Shown here one piece after another: positions 46,424 to 54,612 of a stretch of 64,000 nt of DNA; the first letter of the stretch is position 1, and each line of letters begins with the position of its first letter. A program made the translations under genes and the position numbers. Below the pieces are notes generated by a model that worked only from the letters and a program-made list of their open reading frames with translations, ran no database searches and was not told the origin of the DNA. This stretch comes from Pseudomonas sp. REP124. Lineage in GTDB: Bacteria; Pseudomonadota; Gammaproteobacteria; Pseudomonadales; Pseudomonadaceae. Location of the stretch: assembly GCF_020164475.1 (NCBI RefSeq), contig NZ_JAIQWX010000004.1, positions 1-64,000 of the forward strand. Direction: 5' to 3'.

Positions 46424-47988
46424 TAGATGGCTGCGGCAAAGCCCGAATCGTTGACGACGCGGATCGGCAGGGCGAACAGAAATGCGCTGCCTTGACCTGG
46501 GGCGCTGGTGGCCCAGATCCGCCCTTCGTGGAAGTCGATGATCGAGCGACAGATCGACAATCCCATGCCCAGGCCGTTTTCCTTGGTGGTGAAAAACGGC
46601 ATGAACAGATGCGGTAAAACATCGGCGGGGATGCCCGGGCCGCGATCGGCGACTTCCAGCACGATCTCGTTGTCCTTGACCCAACTGCGGATTTTCAGGG
46701 CGCGCGCGTCAGGCTCTACCGCGTCCATGGCCTGGCAGGCATTGATGATCAGGTTGATGATCACCTGCTGCAGTTGCACGCGATCGGCATTGACCTGATT
46801 ACCGAACGCGCTCAACTCGATGAGCGGATTGATCTTGTGGTGGGCCAGTTCGTAGCGCACCAGGCTGACGGTTTCGTGGACGATCTCGTTGAGCGATTCG
46901 TTCTGGCGCAGCGGGTCGGATTTGCGCGACAGCGCCCTGACGCGCCGGGTGATCTCGCTGGCGCGGTTGGAGCTGCTGATGATCCGCTCCAGCGACTGGC
47001 GAGCTTCCACCAGATCCGGCTGCGCACGGCTGAGCCAGTTGCGGCAGGCTTCGCCACTGCTGGTGATGGCCGCCAGCGGCTGATTGACTTCATGGGCGAT
47101 GGACGCCGCCAGTTCTCCCAGGGAGGTGACGCGGGACACGTGGGCCAGTTGGGTCTGGGCGCGGCACAGCGCTTCTTCGGCCTGCTTGCTGGCGGTGACG
47201 TCGCGCAGCGCGCCGAGGTAGTCGATGTAGCCCAGGTGGGTATGGAGCGGGGTGGCGGTCATGTGCACATGCTTGATGCGGCCATCGGGCATCAACAGAC
47301 GATGCTTGACCTCGATCAGGGGCTCGCGGCGCGCGGCCTTCTCGAACGCCATTTGCACCAACGCCACATCCGCAGGATGGGTTCGCGCCAGGATCATCGA
47401 CAGCGTCGGCATGACGCCCACCGGGTATTCATAGATCCGCGCCGACTGATCCGACCAGGACAGCTGCTCGCGACCGCTGCGAAAGCCCATGCAGCCGGTC
47501 TGGCTCAGTTGCTGTGAACCGGAATAGTAGGTCACTCGATGCTGCAGGCCATCGCTGGTTTTCTTGCAGCGCAGCGCCAGCAGGGTGACCACCGCCAGCA
47601 GGCTCAGGTCGCGGAAAAAGTCCGCGGTGGAATCCCAGCTTTGGAAACCGTCGTGGTAGATGAACAGCGACGTCAGCATCGACATGCCGAACAACGCGGC
47701 CACGATCACCACGCCGAGGGAGAACAGGTTGATCGCCATCAACAGCACCGCGATGCACAGGATTGCAGTGGGGAAATCGGCGCGGGTTTCGGTATTGATG
47801 AAGATCGCGCAGACCACGATCAGTCCCATCAGCCAGGTCAGTAGGTTCTCGACGGGTTTGAGGCCTGTCGCAATCTGGGTGCGGGTCGTCCTTGGGCCTG
47901 GGTTGGACAGCATCTTGCTGAAGATCTCTTTCAAGGAGGAAGGCGTGCGGCGCTCTCGCGCGGGTTTTTTCGCTTTCGAATCGATCAT
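46423..47988 (-). CDS. membrane PAS sensor histidine kinase 2
   Basis: A 521-residue paralogue of the kinase at 41652: four hydrophobic segments (about 48-140), PAS (about 155-270), HisKA with phospho-His299 (LAASIAHEVNQPLAAITS) and HATPase (NLIINACQAM, NGLGMGLSICRSIIDFHEG). It has a longer, basic N-terminal cytosolic stretch. It precedes the FixJ-type regulator (46275) by 147 nt containing boxes 6 and 7, so the two are the natural pair. ATG 47988 has GAGG 6 nt upstream. Signal unknown. Confidence 0.92.
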   Translation of the reverse strand: MIDSKAKKPARERRTPSSLKEIFSKMLSNPGPRTTRTQIATGLKPVENLLTWLMGLIVVCAIFINTETRADFPTAILCIAVLLMAINLFSLGVVIVAALFGMSMLTSLFIYHDGFQSWDSTADFFRDLSLLAVVTLLALRCKKTSDGLQHRVTYYSGSQQLSQTGCMGFRSGREQLSWSDQSARIYEYPVGVMPTLSMILARTHPADVALVQMAFEKAARREPLIEVKHRLLMPDGRIKHVHMTATPLHTHLGYIDYLGALRDVTASKQAEEALCRAQTQLAHVSRVTSLGELAASIAHEVNQPLAAITSSGEACRNWLSRAQPDLVEARQSLERIISSSNRASEITRRVRALSRKSDPLRQNESLNEIVHETVSLVRYELAHHKINPLIELSAFGNQVNADRVQLQQVIINLIINACQAMDAVEPDARALKIRSWVKDNEIVLEVADRGPGIPADVLPHLFMPFFTTKENGLGMGLSICRSIIDFHEGRIWATSAPGQGSAFLFALPIRVVNDSGFAAAI

Positions 47989-48126
47989 GCGCGCCTCGTC
48001 TTTTGTTCGGGCTGGGCGGAAATCGCATCGCCATGCTAGGAGCAACGGTTCTCATTTGGTTAGGACAAAAAACCCGAAATTCCTGCCACCCGGTGTACGT
48101 AACCCCTTGATTTCACAACACGGTCC

Positions 48127-48275
48127 TTTAGCAGCTGCCGAGCCCGCGAGGCTGCGTCCGAGGACGCAGTCGTCGCATTACTTGCGCACGCGGTCTTCCT
48201 GAAATGACAGCAGCGCCCGGTTTTGCGACTGCTGCGCAGTCGGACGCAGCCTCGCAGGCTCGGCAGCTGCTACAA
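48127..48275. repeat. large imperfect palindrome, fourth repeat family
   Basis: Arms TTTAGCAGCTGCCGAGCCCG and AGGCTCGGCAGCTGCTACAA with inner complementary GACGCAG/CTGCGTC segments: a second type of Pseudomonas REP-like pair. It lies between box 8 and the kinase gene. The rest of the 432-nt gap 47989-48420 holds box 8 and promoters. Confidence 0.75.
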
Positions 48276-48285
48276 GGGTTGATGT

Positions 48286-48297
48286 ATACGCGGGTAT
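48286..48297. promoter_or_regulatory. operator box 8
   Basis: ATACGCGGGTAT, between the divergent kinase (start 47988) and LysR (start 48421) genes. The large palindrome starts right beside it on the kinase side and may have displaced the kinase promoter. Confidence 0.5.
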
Positions 48298-48420
48298 TAG
48301 CGTGCACACCCATCGCATGATCCCGTTGTCCCCATGTACGACAGACGTTTGGTGCCCGTGGCCATAACCTGTACAGGACCCTTCCCGAACTCCATGGCCG
48401 CGTGCCGGGTAGCGAATCTC

Positions 48421-49395
48421 ATGAACAGAAATGACCTGCGTCGTGCCGACATCAACCTGCTGGTGGTTTTCGAAACGATGATGCATGAGCGAAACGTCAG
48501 CCGCGTCGGCGAAAAACTATTCCTCGGGCAACCCACAATCAGTGGTGCCCTGGGCCGTCTGCGGGTGCTGTTCGATGACCCGTTGTTCATCCGTTGCGGG
48601 CGGGCCATGGAGCCGACCCTTCGGGCCGAGGAAATCTTCGCCAACCTTTCGCCGGCGCTGGACGGCATCGCTGCCGCGTTGAGCCGCTGCCAGTCGTTCG
48701 ATCCGCTGACCAGCGAGGCGACCTTTCATGTCGGGCTTTCCGATGATGTCGAATACGCGCTGTTGCCGCGGCTGTTGCGGCAATTGCGCCTCGAAGCGCC
48801 GAACATCAGCCTGATCGTGCGGCGTGTCGACCAGCAGCAAATGACCCAGAGGCTGGTCAATGGCGACATCTCCATGGGCATCAGCCACACCCTCGACCTG
48901 CCGGCCAATGCACGGCGCAAGACCCTGCGGGCGATCAGGCCTATGCTGCTGCGGGCCGACAGTCGACCAGGAACACTGGGGCTGGAGGAGTTTTGCCGAC
49001 GCCCCCATGCGGTGGTGTCGTCCATGGGCAGCGCCACCGACGATACCGATCAGGCCCTGAGCCTGTTGGGCCGGCAGCGCAAGGTGGTGTTGACGGTGCC
49101 GCAGTTCAGCGCCTTGCCGATGTTGCTGGCGCAAAGCGATCTGCTGGTGATCGTGCCGGATTACGTGGCCAAGGCGATGGCGGCGGTGGGAGGCGTGCGG
49201 GCTGAAGCGGCACCGCTGTCATTGCCGGTGCAGGAGCTGTCGATGGTCTGGCGCGCGGCGGCGCACAACGATCCGGGCGAACGCTGGTTGCGGTCACGGT
49301 GCAGTGCCTTTCTCAGTGAGCCGGTCGAGTTGCAGGTGGTGCCGAAAACCCGACCGGTTCTGCACAACGATCAGGCCTTGCTGGCGGCCAGGTAA
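48421..49395 (+). CDS. LysR-family transcriptional regulator
   Basis: A 324-residue LysR regulator of the NodD/LinR-like branch, with the winged helix NLLVVFETMMHERNVSRVGE and LFLGQPTISGALGRLRVLFD and an effector domain (VGLSDDVEYALLPRLLRQL). It uses the ATG at 48421. No target is obvious; it points to the NTF2-like gene convergently and overlaps its end by 25 nt. It borders the signalling island and box 8 lies upstream. Confidence 0.92.
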   Translation: MNRNDLRRADINLLVVFETMMHERNVSRVGEKLFLGQPTISGALGRLRVLFDDPLFIRCGRAMEPTLRAEEIFANLSPALDGIAAALSRCQSFDPLTSEATFHVGLSDDVEYALLPRLLRQLRLEAPNISLIVRRVDQQQMTQRLVNGDISMGISHTLDLPANARRKTLRAIRPMLLRADSRPGTLGLEEFCRRPHAVVSSMGSATDDTDQALSLLGRQRKVVLTVPQFSALPMLLAQSDLLVIVPDYVAKAMAAVGGVRAEAAPLSLPVQELSMVWRAAAHNDPGERWLRSRCSAFLSEPVELQVVPKTRPVLHNDQALLAAR

Positions 49396-49799
49396 GCACC
49401 GAGGCGCTTGCCCATTTCCTCGCCGAGGGCCTGCAAACCGCTCATGGGGCGGACCATCACTTCGAAATCGACGATCTTGCCCTGTTCATTGAAACGGATC
49501 ATGTCGATGCCTTTGAGCTGCTTTCCGCTGACTGTGGCGCTGAATTCGAGGATCACATTCAGGCCATCGGCGGTCGCCAGTTCTCTGTGGTAGGTGAAGT
49601 CTTCGAACACCTTGCACACAGTGTTGAGAATCATCGAAACCACCGGAGCGCCCGGATAGGGGGTGTGTGCCATCGGTGAGCGGAACACCGCTTTTTCATC
49701 CAGCAGACCGGGCAGGTCCTTGAGATCGCCGCTGCGGATCATCGCGTGCCAGAGGCTCAAGGTCTCGGCGGCCTTGGGATGCAGTTGCAGTTCAGACAT
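49371..49799 (-). CDS. NTF2/SnoaL-like small protein
   Basis: A 142-residue single-domain protein of the NTF2-like (cone-shaped alpha+beta) fold: DLPGLLDEKAVFRSPMAHTP, a ligand-pocket strand set and KGIDMIRFNEQGKIVDFEVM. Members include steroid isomerases, polyketide cyclases and small binding proteins; function is not decided. ATG at 49799 with GGAG 7 nt upstream. It is 26 nt from the SGNH gene start side and could share its operon. Confidence 0.88.
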   Translation of the reverse strand: MSELQLHPKAAETLSLWHAMIRSGDLKDLPGLLDEKAVFRSPMAHTPYPGAPVVSMILNTVCKVFEDFTYHRELATADGLNVILEFSATVSGKQLKGIDMIRFNEQGKIVDFEVMVRPMSGLQALGEEMGKRLGAYLAASKA

Positions 49800-49825
49800 G
49801 GTCAACTCCTGTTTTTTGTTGTTGT

Positions 49826-50557
49826 TCAAAGCTTGCCTGATGCGGTCTCGGCCAGGTGCTGCGAGATCACCTGTGCGGCGTCCTCGGCCCAGACACTGTA
49901 GATCGCCGGGCCCGGATGAAACCCGTCCGACGCCATCGAGCCCGCCACGGGCGCCAGATGGGTATTCAGCATCCTACAGCGATGAATGTGACTGGTCAGT
50001 TCTGCCAGGCGCGCATTGAACCGGGCGGCGCGATGGCCCAGATACCAGCGCAGCGGCTGCGGCAAGGCCGGGAACAGGTGCATGGGCGGAAGAGGGGAGA
50101 AGACGATCAACTGGACGGCGAATTTGTCGGTCAACACCTCGATCAGTTGTTGTTGGCGGGCGATCCACTGATCCACCGTGAGCATGCCGGTGACATCGTT
50201 GACGCCAATCGACAGCAGCGCCACGTCGAAAGGCTGAGCCGCGTGCTGCTCCAGCCGATCCAGCAACGCCTGGGAATCCAGCCCCGTCTGGGCCCACAGC
50301 GACCAACAAACACGCTGAGACCTGGCCAGCCGACCGACCAACTGCCCGCACAACGCCTCTCCCTGATGCATCGCCCCGACACCCGCCGCAGCGCTGTCGC
50401 CAAGAATCAACAACCGCAAAACCTCACCATCACCCGCCACCCCATCCCGCTCACCCTCGGCCTCCGGCAATTTCGGAGTGACCCGACGGGTATAGGCCCC
50501 CTGCATCAACAGCACGGGGCCGAGCATGATTTTGGCCAGGGTTTCGGTTTTGCTCAT
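49826..50557 (-). CDS. SGNH/GDSL-family hydrolase
   Basis: A 243-residue esterase of the SGNH type. Block I is LLILGDSAAAGVG with the nucleophile Ser; Asn is in SIGVNDV; Asp and His are in SDGFHPG near the C-terminus. No clear signal peptide; the N-terminus (LAKIMLGPVLLMQGAYTRRV) could be a membrane anchor. Substrates are acyl or acetyl esters. It starts at 50557; the frame continues upstream into a REP. Confidence 0.9.
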   Translation of the reverse strand: MSKTETLAKIMLGPVLLMQGAYTRRVTPKLPEAEGERDGVAGDGEVLRLLILGDSAAAGVGAMHQGEALCGQLVGRLARSQRVCWSLWAQTGLDSQALLDRLEQHAAQPFDVALLSIGVNDVTGMLTVDQWIARQQQLIEVLTDKFAVQLIVFSPLPPMHLFPALPQPLRWYLGHRAARFNARLAELTSHIHRCRMLNTHLAPVAGSMASDGFHPGPAIYSVWAEDAAQVISQHLAETASGKL

Positions 50558-50612
50558 GTGGAGGTCCTGAAAGGGGTGTCGTAGATTCACCCAAAACCGG
50601 GCGGTGAGTCCA

Positions 50613-50704
50613 TTGTGGGAGCGAGCCTGCTCGCGATGCGGTGTGCCAGTCGGTATCGATGTCGGATGCTGGCTCGTCATCGCGAGCAGGCTCGCTCCCA
50701 CAGG
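50613..50704. repeat. REP palindromic pair
   Basis: Arms TTGTGGGAGCGAGCCTGCTC and GAGCAGGCTCGCTCCCACAG. Confidence 0.87.
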
Positions 50705-50737
50705 GTTGTCGATTTACTTCAAGAACGTACAAACAAC

Positions 50738-50768
50738 AAAAAGCCCGGCTGATCAGGCCGGGCTTTTT
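50738..50768 (-). terminator. rho-independent terminator of the second repeat-protein gene
   Basis: AAAAAGCCCGGC / GCCGGGCTTTTT, 7 nt loop; the A-run on the plus strand is the U-run for the minus-strand gene ending at 50793. It is symmetric and may also work in the other direction. Confidence 0.92.
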
Positions 50769-50792
50769 GGGTGTTGCGGTGACGCGAAGATT

Positions 50793-51356
50793 TTAGGCGA
50801 CGGTGTTGCCGTGCAGACGGTCAGAGCCATCTGCTGCGACGGTGTTGCCGTGCAAGCGGTCAGAGCCATCTGCTGCGACGGTGTTGCCGTGCAAGCGGTC
50901 CGAGCCATCGGCTGCGACGGTGTTGCCGTGCAGGCGGTCGGAGCCATCAGCGGCGACGGTGTTGCCTTTCAGACGATCAGAGCCATCGGCTGCGACGGTG
51001 TTGCCGTGCAGGCGGTCGGAGCCATCTGCTGCGACGGTGTTGCCTTTCAGACGATCGGAGCCATCAGCAGCGACGGTGTTGCCGTGCAGACGGTCAGAGC
51101 CATCAGCGGCAACTTCGTTGCCTTTCAAACGATCCGAGCCATCAGCAGCTACTGCATTACGTTTTTCCAACAGACGATCAGCGCCACCTTCGGCAACACG
51201 ATTCTGTTGCAGGCGGTCAGAACCACCTTCAGCCACACGGCTTTCGATCAGACGATCCGAGCCGCCTTCAGCGACTACAGATTGAACGGAGGTAGCGGCG
51301 AAAGCGTTAACTGCGAAAACCGAGAAAGCGATGCTGAGAAGGGTCTGGCGTTTCAT
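50793..51356 (-). CDS. secreted 13-residue tandem-repeat protein (second copy)
   Basis: A 187-residue exported protein: signal peptide MKRQTLLSIAFSVFAVNAFA, then three units of the type RVAEGGSDRLQQN and nine of TVAADGSDRL(H/K)GN, ending within a repeat at TVA. The shared core A-(E/A)-(G/D)-G-(A/S)-D-R-L is the same as in the protein at 30505. No other domain. A DNA period of 39 nt is visible through the gene. It has its own terminator. Function unknown; the ordered spacing suggests a solenoid or polymer-like surface or periplasmic protein, which is inference. Confidence 0.87.
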   Translation of the reverse strand: MKRQTLLSIAFSVFAVNAFAATSVQSVVAEGGSDRLIESRVAEGGSDRLQQNRVAEGGADRLLEKRNAVAADGSDRLKGNEVAADGSDRLHGNTVAADGSDRLKGNTVAADGSDRLHGNTVAADGSDRLKGNTVAADGSDRLHGNTVAADGSDRLHGNTVAADGSDRLHGNTVAADGSDRLHGNTVA

Positions 51357-51481
51357 GATCTTGTGCTCCGGGGGTGTTCTTGGTTGGTATGGAGCAGATG
51401 TTACGCCGCGCAGTTTTTAAGAGAACTTCATTGAGTTAATGGTGACTATTGACGCAGTCAATGGTCGATGCACGCCCCCCA

Positions 51482-51584
51482 CTGTAGGAGCGAGCTTGCT
51501 CGCGATGGACGCCCGGACACCGCGGGGCATCAGGCCTCCAGCTTCATCATTGACGACCATCGCGAGCAGGCTCGCTCCCACAGG
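51482..51584. repeat. REP palindromic pair
   Basis: Arms CTGTAGGAGCGAGCTTGCTC and GAGCAGGCTCGCTCCCACAG. Confidence 0.86.
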
Positions 51585-51595
51585 TACCGAGGTGT

Positions 51596-52165
51596 TTATT
51601 GGTCGGTGACGCACAACTCGCCGGTAGCGCGGATCAGCGCCTGGCCATGCAGGGCGTCCTTGATCAGGCCGGAGCGTTGTTCGGCCAGCCAGACCGGGCA
51701 TTCGGGGTCGACGCGGTAGGGGACGAAGGCGGCGTATTGACGCAACATCAACACTTGCAGCTTGTCCAGCTTCGGCCGCAGCTTGTTGAGGTCCGGGCGT
51801 GGCGCATCGGGCGCCCGGTGCGCAGCTTGCCACTGCGCGATCAGGCCGTATTGCACCAGCTTGTTCGCTTCGATCTGGGCGGCGACCAGATCGGCGGCCT
51901 CATCCGGATTGAGCTTGTGCTCGATGGCCTGCTGCCTGGCGTTGGAAATCACCAGCGCTTCGCGCGCGGTGTCCTGGATCGGTTTGCCACTGTCCCACTT
52001 GGTCAGCGCCACCTGATCGGCGATGTTCAGGCGCTCATTGATCGTGGCCAGCAACGGTTTCAAGGTTTCAGGTGCCGGAGAGGGCGCGGCGGCGTGGACG
52101 GTACCGGCGAGCAGGCAGGTCAGGGCGCAGGTCAGCAATTGCGGCAGACGTAGGGCGTGAAACAT
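51596..52165 (-). CDS. periplasmic gamma-class chorismate mutase (AroQ)
   Basis: A 189-residue exported chorismate mutase of the AroQ-gamma class, converting chorismate to prephenate in the periplasm. Signal peptide about 1-26 (ending VHA). The AroQ helix core is visible: LLATINERLNIADQVALTKW with DSGKPIQDTAREALVI, and DEAADLVAAQIEANKLVQYGLIAQW. In other bacteria these secreted mutases have no clear pathway role. ATG at 52165 with AGAGG upstream. Confidence 0.9.
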   Translation of the reverse strand: MFHALRLPQLLTCALTCLLAGTVHAAAPSPAPETLKPLLATINERLNIADQVALTKWDSGKPIQDTAREALVISNARQQAIEHKLNPDEAADLVAAQIEANKLVQYGLIAQWQAAHRAPDAPRPDLNKLRPKLDKLQVLMLRQYAAFVPYRVDPECPVWLAEQRSGLIKDALHGQALIRATGELCVTDQ

Positions 52166-52273
52166 AAGCAAACCTCTTGGACACGTGAGCACTCAGGCCG
52201 TTATGTAACACAGCCGAGCCAGATGAACGATAGTTCAAGAGTGTCGTTGTCGATACACAAATGAACCGGCGGG

Positions 52274-52564
52274 TCAGCCGGCGGCGAGCAGACGCTCGAT
52301 CTGCGCCAGCTCCCAGGTGCTGAGCAGACTTACCGGATCGGTGCCGAAACGTTGCCCGCCATCGAATACCCGACCCTGCGGACTCTGGCAATGCAGGCAG
52401 TGCCGAAGGTGGCTGCCGTCCACATCCAGAGTCAATTGCCAGCCTTCGATATCGACCCGTACCGGGCCGGATCCGCAGCCCTCATCCAGTCTTTTCAGAC
52501 AGCGGACTTCCAGGGCGACGTCGCGCAATTGCTGATAAATCTCGCGGGCAGTAAGGGGCGGCAC
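52274..52564 (-). CDS. small hypothetical protein
   Basis: A 96-residue soluble protein with the pattern LTAREIYQQLRDVALEVRCL and a middle CLHCQ that could bind metal or form a disulfide with the earlier Cys (GCGSG). Not recognised with confidence; similar short pseudomonad proteins exist. GTG start with GGAG 7 nt upstream. Single gene, 109 nt before the chorismate mutase gene. Confidence 0.72.
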   Translation of the reverse strand: MPPLTAREIYQQLRDVALEVRCLKRLDEGCGSGPVRVDIEGWQLTLDVDGSHLRHCLHCQSPQGRVFDGGQRFGTDPVSLLSTWELAQIERLLAAG

Positions 52565-52816
52565 GGGTTGCTCCAGCTGGAAACAGTCGGCACAGGATAA
52601 ACGATCAAGGACGTCGCAGGCGCTGCGTCACGGATCTCAGGGGCTCATCCGATCGTCCACAAATCCGCAACCATGCGTACAAACGCAGCGTCTTCTCCGT
52701 CCGGTGGAAGGCTCATATGCTCTGGTCACACCCAAGGCAGTCAGCAAGAGCAACAAAACTCAGACGCCATAAACGGGAAACGCTGAGACTCCATTCTAAT
52801 AATAAGGAGACAGAAA

Positions 52817-53500
52817 ATGCCGAGTGGCCTGTTCATTGATGATCTGATTCGCGAACGCAGTGCGAAACGTGGTTTTCTGGATCGATCAGTACCGATGGAG
52901 ATGGTGAGGGACATTTTGTCGGCGGCAAAACACGCGCCGAGCTCCAGCAACAGCCAGCCGTGGCGTTGCTACGTCATCACCGGGCAGTCGCGTGAACGCA
53001 TTACCAAGGCTGCAGTGGAGGCCTATCGCGCTTCACCGGAAGGCCAGACGCCGGAATATCCGTTCTTCCCCACGCAACTGCACGACCCCTACAAGACCCG
53101 CTTTCACACCTTCCGCGGCCAACTGGGTGATGCCCAGGGATGCTGTCGCAGCGACAAGGAAGGACGGCGCAGGGACGTCGAGCGTCAGTTCCGGTTTTTC
53201 GATGCCCCGGTGGGCATCATCTTCACCATGGATCGCCGCCTGGAGTGGGCCAGCTTTCTTTGTTACGGCTGCTTCCTGCAGAACGTGATGCTGGCCGCCA
53301 AGGGGCGCGGACTGGATACCTGTCCGCAGCAAATCTGGTCGCTGCAGCATCCGCTGTTGCGCGCCGAACTCAATCTCCCCGATGACCAGATGGTCGTCGC
53401 CGGCATGTCACTTGGATGGGCCGACAACAGCCTGGCGGAAAACCGAATGACCATCGCCAAGCTTGAAGTGGACGATTTCACGACATTCATCGACGACTGA
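52817..53500 (+). CDS. nitroreductase-family FMN oxidoreductase
   Basis: A 227-residue nitroreductase-fold flavoprotein. The FMN-binding N-terminus is RSAKRGFLDRSVPMEMVRD with ILSAAKHAPSSSNSQPWR, and CYGCFLQNVMLAAKGRGLDT and MVVAGMSLGWAD are the usual FMN-contact segments. It opens the aromatic cluster and lies 84 nt before a PcpA/LinE-type dioxygenase on the same strand. This pair resembles mhqN-mhqO of Bacillus subtilis (quinone stress). Good ribosome site (AGGAG). Confidence 0.9.
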   Translation: MPSGLFIDDLIRERSAKRGFLDRSVPMEMVRDILSAAKHAPSSSNSQPWRCYVITGQSRERITKAAVEAYRASPEGQTPEYPFFPTQLHDPYKTRFHTFRGQLGDAQGCCRSDKEGRRRDVERQFRFFDAPVGIIFTMDRRLEWASFLCYGCFLQNVMLAAKGRGLDTCPQQIWSLQHPLLRAELNLPDDQMVVAGMSLGWADNSLAENRMTIAKLEVDDFTTFIDD

Positions 53501-53584
53501 CGTCGGCGACAAAACCGCTAACCGGCACACGGCGCCCGATGGCGTTGCGGCCCCTGCTTGTCCAAAAGAAAACTGGAGAACCAC

Positions 53585-54535
53585 ATGACAGCGATCAAAG
53601 GCTTCCACCACCTGACTGCCGGCGTTGCCGGTGCGCAAGAGGACGTTGATTTCTACGTGAAGCTGCTGGGTCAGAGCCTGATCAAGAAGACGGTCCTGCT
53701 TGATGGTGACGAACCCATATACCACCTGTATTACGGCAACCCGCAAGGGGATGCCGGCACGTTGGTGACGTCGTTCCCGTTCCGTCAGCGCGGCGTGAAA
53801 GCCCGCCCGGGATCGGGGCAGATCCGGGTCATCAACTACTCGGTTCCCAAAGACTCCCTTGATTTCTGGCGTGCGCGTTTCGCCGAGTTTGGCGTGCCAT
53901 ATGACCAGGAAACGGTCACGCGCTTCGGCGAAATCCGCCAGCGTTTTTACCATCCGTGCGGCATCGAATTCGATCTGGTCGCCTCCGACCAGGACAGCCG
54001 TCCACCCTGCATTGCCAGCGATATTCCCGAAGCGTTCGCCATCCGCGGCGTGCACAGCATCACCCTGTCACTGCGCGAAGTCGCCGAGTCGATCATCTTC
54101 ATGAAAGACGCCTTGGAGTTCCGCTACGCCGGCGAGCATGGCCAGTATCACCGCTTTGAAACCGCCAGCGGCGCGCCGGGCACCGTGGTCGAATTCCAGC
54201 ATGAGCCTGATCGTCTGCAAGGCTCGTCGATCTACGGCGAAGGCACGATCCACCACGTTGCGTTTGCGGTGGACAGTGTCGATCAGCAGATGGCGCTCAA
54301 GGACAAGTTGATGTCCATGGGGCATATCGATACCTCCGAATCGGTCAATCGCAATTACTTCCGCTCGATGTATTTCAAGATGCCCGGCGGCGTTATGTTC
54401 GAAGCAGCGACTACCGACATCGGTTTCACCATCGATGAGGCGGCGGACGAATTGGGCGCTGAATTCCAGACGCCTTCGTGGTTGAGCGAACGCAAGGACG
54501 AACTGCTCAGCCGGCTGGAACCGATCTCCGTCTGA
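53585..54535 (+). CDS. ring-cleaving hydroquinone dioxygenase (PcpA/LinE/MhqO-like)
   Basis: A 316-residue two-domain VOC-fold Fe(II) dioxygenase. Ligands fit PcpA: His9 in FHHLTAG, His in GTIHHVAFAV and Glu in GGVMFEAAT, with NRNYFRSMYFKMPGG as in PcpA and LinE. These cleave hydroquinone or 2,6-dichlorohydroquinone between C1 and C2 or C6. VxG-type loops IYHLYYGNPQGDAGTLVTSF also match. It lies in a plus-strand operon with nitroreductase and wrbA. The likely role is opening a (chloro)hydroquinone ring; MhqO-type stress function is the alternative. Confidence 0.9.
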   Translation: MTAIKGFHHLTAGVAGAQEDVDFYVKLLGQSLIKKTVLLDGDEPIYHLYYGNPQGDAGTLVTSFPFRQRGVKARPGSGQIRVINYSVPKDSLDFWRARFAEFGVPYDQETVTRFGEIRQRFYHPCGIEFDLVASDQDSRPPCIASDIPEAFAIRGVHSITLSLREVAESIIFMKDALEFRYAGEHGQYHRFETASGAPGTVVEFQHEPDRLQGSSIYGEGTIHHVAFAVDSVDQQMALKDKLMSMGHIDTSESVNRNYFRSMYFKMPGGVMFEAATTDIGFTIDEAADELGAEFQTPSWLSERKDELLSRLEPISV

Positions 54536-54612
54536 CCAGTTGGTATTCACCTTTTATCCAGCGGCGCCGTCGAGGCGTCGCTGTTCAATATCACTCCCGT
54601 ACAGGTTCCATC

